Origin: an uncultured Sphingobacteriales bacterium
GTDB taxonomy: Bacteria > Bacteroidota > Bacteroidia > Chitinophagales > Chitinophagaceae
Direction: 5' to 3'
Assembly (NCBI GenBank): GCA_946479435.1
Contig: CAMLFX010000045.1
Location: 1 to 23,204 of the forward strand
DNA: 23,204 bases
Positions 8,341 to 15,078 of the stretch are shown piece after piece. A program made the translations under genes and the position numbers. The first letter of the stretch is position 1; every line of letters starts with the position of its first letter. The notes under the pieces are model-generated. The model had not been told where the DNA came from, made no database searches, and saw only the letters and a program-made list of their open reading frames with translations.

Positions 8341-9186
8341 TTATTTTTTCTCGGCAAGTACAATCATGTACTTCCAAAGATCCTTTTTCACCGTTTTATA
8401 TTGCAGGTAGGCGGTATCAACATTATTTCGTCCCTGTTTGCTGGCCTTAGGGTTGAACAGAGCGTACAATTTTGCAGGTATCCATCCTAAGAAATATGCA
8501 TAATAAAGCCTTTTAGCAGAAGGCAAAATGAATTTGGTAACGTCATCGAAACGTTTGGTTACGAAGCCAACTTCTTGTAGATATTTATTGAAATCTTCTT
8601 CTGTTGTATAGTCGTCAATAGCCCATCCATGTGCCCATTGCTGTATCATTTTAGCGTCTTTTCCTTGCAGTCCTTCTTTTTTTATGAAATCTGCCATTAT
8701 CAACCGACCGCCTTTTTTTAGTAATCTATAGGCCTCTTTAAGAAACTCTTTTTTATCCGGTGCATGGCAAATGCTTTCCACACCCCATATCACATCGAAG
8801 GTTTCATCAGGGAAACTGGTTGCCGTAAAGTCCTGAACTTCAAAAGATAACTGTTCGCTTAACCCCTCGGCAGTTGCATAGGCATTTGCCTGTGCAACCT
8901 GGTTTGCGCTAAGGCTTATTCCTATAGCACTACATCCTGTTTCTTTTGCCAGCCAGGTTGATGAACCTCCAATGCCACAACCTGCATCCAATACATGATC
9001 ATTCTTACTGATACAGGCATATTTTGAAAGAATGTAATTTGTATTCTGCAAGGCTTCATGAAAGCTCTTTGTATGTTCCTCCCAATACCCGTAGTGCAAT
9101 GACCTGCTTTTGCCCAGGTTCCAAAAAATACGGTAATGCACCTCGCTCAAGTCATAGTAGCGCGCTATATCAGTTTTGGAAAACAT
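8341..9186 (-). CDS. SAM-dependent class I methyltransferase
   Basis: A cytoplasmic methyltransferase with a Methyltransf_11/UbiE-like Rossmann fold. Counting from the ATG at 9186 (281 aa), the N-terminal part is a family-typical helical cap (FSKTDIARYYDLSEVHY and a Y-G-Y-W segment), followed by motif I VLDAGCGIGG at about residues 65-74, an acidic residue region after strand 4 (EVQDFTATSFPDETFDVIW) and the post-motif FLKEAYRLLKKGGRLIMADF. The overall plan resembles tocopherol methyltransferase and cyclopropane-fatty-acid-synthase-like enzymes, which methylate lipid-like or small-molecule substrates, but the substrate here is not determinable. A GTG 39 nt upstream (9225) would add 13 residues (MAAFLIPTLLYLN) that do not fit the family's usual start, so I prefer the ATG. 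A TATATTTG sequence lies 4-11 nt upstream of the ATG but is too close to be a convincing promoter. It appears to be monocistronic. Confidence 0.88.
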   Translation of the reverse strand: MFSKTDIARYYDLSEVHYRIFWNLGKSRSLHYGYWEEHTKSFHEALQNTNYILSKYACISKNDHVLDAGCGIGGSSTWLAKETGCSAIGISLSANQVAQANAYATAEGLSEQLSFEVQDFTATSFPDETFDVIWGVESICHAPDKKEFLKEAYRLLKKGGRLIMADFIKKEGLQGKDAKMIQQWAHGWAIDDYTTEEDFNKYLQEVGFVTKRFDDVTKFILPSAKRLYYAYFLGWIPAKLYALFNPKASKQGRNNVDTAYLQYKTVKKDLWKYMIVLAEKK

Positions 9187-9356
9187 GTTCAAATATAACA
9201 AGGTTGGTATTAAAAACGCAGCCACATACTAAAATGTATTTTTCGTAAAACGAGATTCAATTTTTTTGTCTCTAAGCAAAAGCATGTAGGGATTATATTG
9301 ATTTTTAAAAAAATACAATGAATTGTTGTTTTTTAGTTTTTATTATTAATGTGGTG

Positions 9357-9426
9357 TTTACTTTGAGTTTATATATAAAGTAAAATATTAAAATAGATGC
9401 ACAACATTTAGTTAACAATTACTAAA
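9357..9426. promoter_or_regulatory. Two inverted repeats upstream of the T9SS cargo operon
   Basis: The AT-rich gap between the divergent methyltransferase and cargo genes (9187-9477, about 290 bases) holds two inverted repeats. One is TTTACTTT (9357-9364) with AAAGTAAA (9377-9384) and a 12-nt spacer; the other is TTTAGT (9407-9412) with ACTAAA (9421-9426) and an 8-nt spacer. The second abuts the presumed -33 position of the operon promoter. They could be operators, but AT-rich sequence often gives such repeats by chance. Confidence 0.3.
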
Positions 9427-9428
9427 CG

Positions 9429-9456
9429 TTATGGTAGTATAGTGGAAATACTTTCG
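9429..9456 (+). promoter_or_regulatory. Probable promoter of the T9SS cargo/PhoD operon
   Basis: TACTTTCG at 9449-9456 matches the -7 consensus TAnnTTTG at five of six defined positions, with TTA at 9429-9431 17 nt upstream standing in for the -33 TTG. The box ends 21 nt before the ATG at 9478. Because it falls inside the upstream in-frame extension that begins with GTG at 9442, it supports the later ATG as the true start. Confidence 0.4.
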
Positions 9457-9477
9457 CGGCTTGTACAACATAACATT

Positions 9478-12051
9478 ATGAAGAAGGCATTTTTATTATT
9501 AGCTATTTTATTTACTACTGTATCTGTTTATTCGCAGGTTAGTATTACAACACTTTCTGTACCATACACACAAGATTTTAATTCATTGGTTGATACGGGC
9601 CTCAACAATCCATATACGGGTCTTCCAATTGGTTGGTTTGCTGAAGAGTATGGCACAGGCGCCAATACAAATTATCGTGCTGCATGGGGGCAATTAGCTG
9701 GTGGCGACCTATATAGTTTTGGAGATAGCGCCGTGGCCGAGCGTGCCTTAGGTTCAATAGGTAGTGGTACTGTGGCTCCTGTACAGTTTGGCATAGCCAT
9801 AATTAATAACACCGGTTCAATTGTAAATAAAGTAAGAATCAGCTATCGGGGTGAATTATGGCGTGTCGGGAACCCTGCCAGGAGCACTGGCCCTGATACA
9901 CTGCATTTTTCATACGGAAAGAATAACGGCGATCTGCACAGCAATACATGGACTGATTTCAGCGGCTTGTCTTTTATCAGCCCCGCATCTTCAACAGGGC
10001 TTAGTAATATAGAACTGGATGGTAATGCATCGGCACAAGTTGTGAATCTCAATGATTCTATTATCAATCTTTCCTTAGCGGTTGGAGATACTTTATGGTT
10101 ACGTTGGCACGATGACAATTCAAGCAGCTTTGATGATGGTTTGGGAATAGATGATATAAGCATAACTTTTTTTCAAGCGAGTGTATCATACGGCTTGCCC
10201 GATATTGCTACATTCAATACATACTATAATCAGGATTTCAATAGCATTTCTAATGTTTATAGTCCTAACCCCTCTTTTTCAACATTGCCGTTTGGCTGGT
10301 TTGCTAAAGAGTACGGTGCCAATGCTGATAACACTTATAAAACAGCTTATGGCGAATTCGCAGGCGGCAATATCTACAGCTTTGGTGATAGCTTGTCAAC
10401 AGATCGCGCACTTGGTTCTATCGGTAGCGGTGCACTTAATATGTCTCATTATGGTGCGGCATTCATAAATACTACAGGTAGTGTAATTGATAATATTGAG
10501 ATCAATTATATGGGCGAAATGTGGCGCCAGGGAAGAAATGGCCGTGCTTCTGGACCGGATACATTGCATTTCAGTTATGCCACTCATGCTACCGGTATTG
10601 ATACAGGTAATTATATCGACTATTCACCCCTTAATTTTTATGCACCGGTAACAACAGGTACGCTTAATACGCCTATGAATGGCAATAATGCAGCTAACAG
10701 AACTTATGTTACGGGCATCCTAAGCGGGCTGAACTTACAGCAAGGCGATACTGTATGGGTACGCTGGACTGATTATGACAGTGACAGTTACGATGATGGT
10801 TTGGCTATCGATAGCTTTTCGCTGGCTGCGGTTTCTACACCCGCCTTGCTGAATATTGAGTTTCAACATACAGTGACAAATGTTAATGAAAACGACAGGA
10901 TAATAAGCATACCCGTTGTTGTTCACAACAAAACAAGTTTCCTTAGCATGGTAGAGGTGTATGTAGAAAATACTGGTACAATTGATCAGAATACTGACGT
11001 TGCTCTTGTATCCAGCTATATACCTTTCCCCGGTAATACCAATGATTCTATCGCTTATTTTGATTTTAGCGTTTCCAATAGCCACCCATTCGAACCAAAC
11101 GAATATTTTGTATTGGGTCTGCGAAATCCTGTTAACGGCTTCTTAGGCGCGCAAATTTTTGACACCGTATATATTGCTAATTATCAATATCCCGTGGTTC
11201 CTATCTCTGTGCTTACTACCGATGATGCCAATGGTATTAGTGACAGCATCAATAACAGTTATACAATTGAAGGTACTGTACATGGTATCAATTACAGCCT
11301 TACAGGTGGCGTTGATTTTTATGTGATAGAAAATGGTAAAGGAATTAATATATATCAGCCTACTGCAAACTTTTATCAGCCTACTGAAGGCGATAAAGTG
11401 AACGTTTGGGGTAAAGTAGGACAGTTTAGAGGTCTTACACGTATTGAAGCACCGGATTCTATCCAATTGTTATCAAGTGGCAACACATTAGAAACACCAA
11501 TTCATGTAAATAATGTTGTAGAAAGTAAGGAGGCTTCTTACCTGGAAATCGATTCTTTGAAATTAATACCGGCGATATCAATTTGGCCTAATAACCTTGA
11601 AGTGTTAGCAGTACATGCTCAAACGTTGGATACAGTAAGTATATATATAAGCACTAATTCCGATCTCGCTGGCACATCAGCTCCTGCCGATTATTTTTCA
11701 ATTATTGGTATAGGGTCACAGTTCAACAATGGTACGAATGCTCCTTTCGTAAATGGCTATAGGTTAATGGCTGTTAGCAAAAGCTTGACTGTGCCAACAG
11801 CTATAGAAACAGTAGCTGGTAACAAGGAAATTAAAATATATCCAAATCCTTTCACCGATCAAATTTTGATTGGTAATAGCGTAGACCTACTAGATGTTTC
11901 TGTTTATACTATTGATGGTAAATTAATGTTCCAAAGCTCGCCAGCAAATACCTCTGTAACAATTCATACAGAAACTTGGAACAAAGGAGTATATGTCATT
12001 CGTACTACTGATGCTGCAGGTGTGAAAATAAATAAGATCGTAAAAAATTAA
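9478..12051 (+). CDS. Large secreted protein with duplicated jelly-roll-like module, OB-like domain and T9SS sorting domain
   Basis: A secreted or cell-surface protein of 857 aa, counting from the ATG at 9478. Order: signal peptide MKKAFLLLAILFTTVSVYSQ (1-20); two homologous modules at about 24-231 and 241-451; a Calx-beta/Ig-like segment (about 458-568, NIEFQHTVTNVNENDR); a region at about 575-665 with the look of a secreted-nuclease-type OB fold (YTIEGTVHG, FYVIENG, VNVWGKVG); a further beta-rich stretch; and a C-terminal T9SS type A domain (about 785-857) with IKIYPNPF, a central TIDGK turn, KGVYVIR and the final lysine-rich strand. No catalytic domain is recognised, so a binding or scaffold role is more likely than an enzyme. 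An alternative GTG start at 9442 adds 12 residues before the signal peptide and overlaps the promoter. The phosphatase gene follows after 13 nt, so the two probably act together. Confidence 0.85.
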   Translation: MKKAFLLLAILFTTVSVYSQVSITTLSVPYTQDFNSLVDTGLNNPYTGLPIGWFAEEYGTGANTNYRAAWGQLAGGDLYSFGDSAVAERALGSIGSGTVAPVQFGIAIINNTGSIVNKVRISYRGELWRVGNPARSTGPDTLHFSYGKNNGDLHSNTWTDFSGLSFISPASSTGLSNIELDGNASAQVVNLNDSIINLSLAVGDTLWLRWHDDNSSSFDDGLGIDDISITFFQASVSYGLPDIATFNTYYNQDFNSISNVYSPNPSFSTLPFGWFAKEYGANADNTYKTAYGEFAGGNIYSFGDSLSTDRALGSIGSGALNMSHYGAAFINTTGSVIDNIEINYMGEMWRQGRNGRASGPDTLHFSYATHATGIDTGNYIDYSPLNFYAPVTTGTLNTPMNGNNAANRTYVTGILSGLNLQQGDTVWVRWTDYDSDSYDDGLAIDSFSLAAVSTPALLNIEFQHTVTNVNENDRIISIPVVVHNKTSFLSMVEVYVENTGTIDQNTDVALVSSYIPFPGNTNDSIAYFDFSVSNSHPFEPNEYFVLGLRNPVNGFLGAQIFDTVYIANYQYPVVPISVLTTDDANGISDSINNSYTIEGTVHGINYSLTGGVDFYVIENGKGINIYQPTANFYQPTEGDKVNVWGKVGQFRGLTRIEAPDSIQLLSSGNTLETPIHVNNVVESKEASYLEIDSLKLIPAISIWPNNLEVLAVHAQTLDTVSIYISTNSDLAGTSAPADYFSIIGIGSQFNNGTNAPFVNGYRLMAVSKSLTVPTAIETVAGNKEIKIYPNPFTDQILIGNSVDLLDVSVYTIDGKLMFQSSPANTSVTIHTETWNKGVYVIRTTDAAGVKINKIVKN
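9547..10830 (+). repeat. Tandem duplication of a ~210-residue module inside the cargo gene
   Basis: Two in-frame copies, 9547-10170 and 10198-10830, encode aligned landmarks: QDFNS near the start, GWFAEEYG versus GWFAKEYG, YSFGDS, RALGSIGSG, GELWR versus GEMWR, STGPDTLHFSY versus ASGPDTLHFSY, and the end DDGLGID versus DDGLAID. The nucleotide sequences have diverged, so the duplication is old and kept by selection on the protein. Confidence 0.85.
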
Positions 12052-12064
12052 AAAATAAAGGAAA

Positions 12065-13969
12065 ATGAGGAGTTTAATTATAGCGGTTGTCACGTTACTG
12101 GTTTGCAATACAGTAAATGCGCAACGTACATTTACACATGGGCCCGGTAATGGTATTGAGGCGCAGTATTTCGATACTTCATTAGCACCCTTTTATCATG
12201 GCGTGGCATCAGGCGATCCATTGGATGATAGAGTAATAATATGGACAAGGGTAACACCGCAAAATGATACACTTATTCTCGTTGAATGGAAGATGGCAAC
12301 AGATACTGGCTTTCACAATATAGTTGCAAAGGGTAATCTTACAACCGACTATACTAAAGATTATACAGTTAAAGTGGATGTTGCAGGTTTGCAACCAGGC
12401 GTTACTTACTATTATTACTTTACTGCATTAAATAAAAATAGCTTAATAGGAAGGACCAATACTTTGCCGCTAAGTACGGTAGAGCATCTTCGCTTTGCAG
12501 TGGTTTCTTGTGTTAATTATCAGATGGGATATTTTAATGGTTATAAGCGGATAGCTGAAAGGCAGGACATAGACGCGGTATTGCACCTGGGCGATTATAT
12601 GTACGAATACCCAACCTATGGTTATGGCTATACTGCTGAAGTAGATAGGAAGCACCAACCCGATAATGAGATCATTACGTTAGATGATTATCGTATCAGG
12701 CATAGTTTCTATAAGCTCGATCAGGATTTACGTGCGGCACATCAGCAGCATCCTTTCATTGCCATCTGGGACGATCATGAGGTAGCTAACAATACTTATG
12801 AAACAGGGGCGGCAAATCACGATAGCACTACCGAAGGCGATTTTGAAACAAGAAAGCAAAATGCAATACGTGCTTATCTTGAATGGATGCCTATCCGCCA
12901 TCCTGCGTATGTACACGATGCTAAGATATACCGCAAATTTTCTTACGGCAGCTTGGTTGACTTATTAATGATGGATACGCGTGTTGAAGATAGGGATAAG
13001 CAAGCAGCAAGTGCCAACGATCCGCTATTGCAGGATACAAGTAGAAGGCTAATAGGAGATGAGCAACGCAACTGGTTATTGACAAACTTAAACCAATCGA
13101 ACGCTACATGGAAAATATTAGGGAATCAGATCATGTTCTCTCAAAATGGCCCTGTAGCTACTGATGCATGGACGGGATACCCCGCTGAAAGAGAAATGGT
13201 GATGAAGGGTATGGAACAGTTGCCTTCAAAAAACAATATCATACTTACCGGCGATACGCACAGGTCCTGGGCGTTCGATTTGACAGAAAAACCTTATGAT
13301 ACTTCATTTTACAAACCATACACTGGCATAGGTACATTTGGTGTTGAGTTTGGGGCACCAAGCGTTGCATCGCCTAACAGAAACGAAAGTAGTCCGGGTA
13401 CGTCTCCTGCTGGCCCGCAAACGGCAATGTTAGCCGCTAATCCCCAACTCAGGTACACCGACATGGATAATCATGGCTATTTTGTATTGGATATAACACG
13501 GTATAAGGCACAAGCAGATTTTTTCTTTGTGGATACCAAAATGCGCTCTTCAAATGAAACGTTTGGGCAAGGTTGGTACACAATTGCAAATAAAGGTTAT
13601 CTATTACAGGCTACTTCTCCCGCTGTTGGTAAAACTGATGCTGCAATATTGGCGCCCGAAGGCCCTGCACCTTTTGCTATACCACAAACAACAGGTATTC
13701 AACATGTAGCACAGTTCCTGTTGACGGGTATTTATCCAAATCCTGCTCATGATTATGTATATGTTGGTATTATCCTGAATAAACATAGCAATATCAATAT
13801 TTCAATCATTGATGTTACAGGTAAAATGATATTTCAGCATAATAACGATATGCAAGCAGGCAACAATGCTGTCAAGCTACCCTTAGACAATGTATCGCCG
13901 GGCGTGTATGTGGTTATAGTGAAGGATGATACGCAGACTATACAAAAGAGGAAGATAGTAATACAATAA
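12065..13969 (+). CDS. phoD: PhoD-family alkaline phosphatase/phosphodiesterase exported by T9SS
   Basis: An extracellular phosphomonoesterase/phosphodiesterase of the PhoD metallophosphatase family, which uses Fe/Ca-type metals and releases phosphate from organic phosphoesters. Signal peptide 1-20 (ends NAQ). PhoD N-terminal beta domain about 42-135, opening with FYHGVASGDPLDDRVIIWTR. Catalytic domain about 143-490: VSCVNY (C149, Y152) matches the metal-binding Cys/Tyr of PhoD, HLGDYMYEY (D177), WDDHEVANN (D237, D238, H239, N242), and TGDTH (D397, H399). A C-terminal T9SS type A domain follows (about 552-634, IYPNP, VTGK, GVYVVIV, QKRKIVIQ). The start has a good ribosome site (AAGGAAA) and lies 13 nt after the upstream cargo gene, so the two share an operon ending at the 13995 hairpin. 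All the main metal-site motifs are present, so it should be active. Confidence 0.94.
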   Translation: MRSLIIAVVTLLVCNTVNAQRTFTHGPGNGIEAQYFDTSLAPFYHGVASGDPLDDRVIIWTRVTPQNDTLILVEWKMATDTGFHNIVAKGNLTTDYTKDYTVKVDVAGLQPGVTYYYYFTALNKNSLIGRTNTLPLSTVEHLRFAVVSCVNYQMGYFNGYKRIAERQDIDAVLHLGDYMYEYPTYGYGYTAEVDRKHQPDNEIITLDDYRIRHSFYKLDQDLRAAHQQHPFIAIWDDHEVANNTYETGAANHDSTTEGDFETRKQNAIRAYLEWMPIRHPAYVHDAKIYRKFSYGSLVDLLMMDTRVEDRDKQAASANDPLLQDTSRRLIGDEQRNWLLTNLNQSNATWKILGNQIMFSQNGPVATDAWTGYPAEREMVMKGMEQLPSKNNIILTGDTHRSWAFDLTEKPYDTSFYKPYTGIGTFGVEFGAPSVASPNRNESSPGTSPAGPQTAMLAANPQLRYTDMDNHGYFVLDITRYKAQADFFFVDTKMRSSNETFGQGWYTIANKGYLLQATSPAVGKTDAAILAPEGPAPFAIPQTTGIQHVAQFLLTGIYPNPAHDYVYVGIILNKHSNINISIIDVTGKMIFQHNNDMQAGNNAVKLPLDNVSPGVYVVIVKDDTQTIQKRKIVIQ

Positions 13970-13994
13970 ACCCCCAACAACCGCTATGATTTAT

Positions 13995-14028
13995 AATGGC
14001 TATACGGAAGTATAGCCATTGTTTTTTT
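13995..14028 (+). terminator. Intrinsic terminator after the phosphatase gene
   Basis: A perfect 11-bp stem (13995-14005 with 14010-14020) closed by a GGAA tetraloop is followed by GTTTTTTT. It begins 26 nt after the phoD stop codon. On the minus strand no T-run follows the stem, so it terminates the plus-strand operon; its effect on the convergent lipoprotein gene is doubtful. Confidence 0.92.
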
Positions 14029-14044
14029 AGATTGTTTTATTGTT

Positions 14045-15073
14045 TTAATATGGGAATATATCATCTATTACGTAGTTGAATTGTATTTTATATACCCCGC
14101 CAACTATACCCAAGCCATTTGCAATATTGCCTTTCATAGAAGATGGTATATTGGAAGTAGTATAGCTGTAGCCCGCAACGCCTTCATATTGCCCCAGGTA
14201 ATTGAAGTATTCTTTTGATACCGATTTTATACTTAATACAAATTGTCCATTTTGGAAGGCGGAACCAAAATTATCTTTACGTACATATACCTGTGTTGTG
14301 TAATGCTGGCCTTTAAATTTATCGTCCCTGAATAATATGCGTCGGTAAGAAGAAGTTGTTGTGTTATCTCTTAAGTTTTCTGAGTTAGGATCGTTGCTGA
14401 AAAGATATTGCCTGTCGAATACATTGTAAAATGTAGTATCGTATCGGGTGGTGATGTTTTGATTTTCGTTCTTCAGGCTATCATACAAAAATATATTAGT
14501 TGGTATATCGAGCCAGTTGTTATTATATAAAAATTCACCCTGTACGTCTATTTGTTGTTTCAGACACTCTATTGCATATAGATCGTCTCCGTTAGGGTCA
14601 TCAATTTGTATGGTGAATCTTACTACATCTGACCCCGCATATTGTGTTTCAGCAACATCTATCAGGTTGGCCGAAAATGGTTGGGGTATTGGTACATTAA
14701 CTATTGCAGTTCCCAGGTCTTTTTGCGATGCAGTTAGTACGTATGTATGTAGCGGCTGCAATGTGAGGTTACCAGTATAAGGAATAGTATGTAAGCTAGG
14801 CGACAGATCATCTTCTTCGCCATTCAAATACGTTTCGTTACCTGACTCATCTGCAATTTTTACATTGATATCTGTTAAGAGTTCAATTTTTGCATTGGTA
14901 TTGGATGAAATAGAAATTGATTGACCGGCACGTATGTATGGATTTTCGTTGGCTATAAGTTCTCCAAGTAATACTATTTTTTTTTCAGTTTTAACTTCAG
15001 GCAAAGGCAATGATTTACTGCATGCCTGCAGCAATAATGCGCACAATAAGAAGTATGAATAATATTTCTTCAA
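14045..15073 (-). CDS. DUF4249-family outer-membrane lipoprotein, partner of the STN receptor
   Basis: A 342-aa lipoprotein of the DUF4249 family, found in Bacteroidota directly after TonB-dependent receptors and thought to act as a surface or periplasmic ligand-binding partner, by analogy with SusD beside SusC. The signal peptide ends in a good lipobox, LLQAC (Cys18). The rest is beta-rich without transmembrane segments, and the C-terminal part has the family-like NIANGLGIVGG turn (about residues 313-323). The first codon is TTG: no ATG or GTG exists in frame near the signal peptide, and only ATT/ATA codons lie between it and the upstream stop. It starts 5 nt after the receptor's stop, so translation may be coupled. 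It is the last gene of the fecR-receptor operon. Ligand unknown. Confidence 0.82.
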   Translation of the reverse strand: MKKYYSYFLLCALLLQACSKSLPLPEVKTEKKIVLLGELIANENPYIRAGQSISISSNTNAKIELLTDINVKIADESGNETYLNGEEDDLSPSLHTIPYTGNLTLQPLHTYVLTASQKDLGTAIVNVPIPQPFSANLIDVAETQYAGSDVVRFTIQIDDPNGDDLYAIECLKQQIDVQGEFLYNNNWLDIPTNIFLYDSLKNENQNITTRYDTTFYNVFDRQYLFSNDPNSENLRDNTTTSSYRRILFRDDKFKGQHYTTQVYVRKDNFGSAFQNGQFVLSIKSVSKEYFNYLGQYEGVAGYSYTTSNIPSSMKGNIANGLGIVGGVYKIQFNYVIDDIFPY

Positions 15074-15078
15074 AATTA

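Noticed and set aside
9190..9197. TATATTTG on the minus strand as promoter of the methyltransferase gene
   Set aside because: It ends only 3 nt before the ATG and has no -33 element at a suitable distance; transcription would start at or after the start codon.
9187..9225. 13-residue extension of the methyltransferase from a GTG at 9225
   Set aside because: The added hydrophobic residues do not fit the family's start, and an ATG is available at 9186.
9442..9477. N-terminal extension of the cargo protein from a GTG at 9442
   Set aside because: It would place 12 residues before an otherwise perfect signal peptide and overlaps the likely promoter box.
13995..14020. Terminator for the minus-strand DUF4249 gene at the same hairpin as the phosphatase terminator
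   Set aside because: On the minus strand the stem is followed by ATAAATC and no T-run, so a minus-strand role is not supported.
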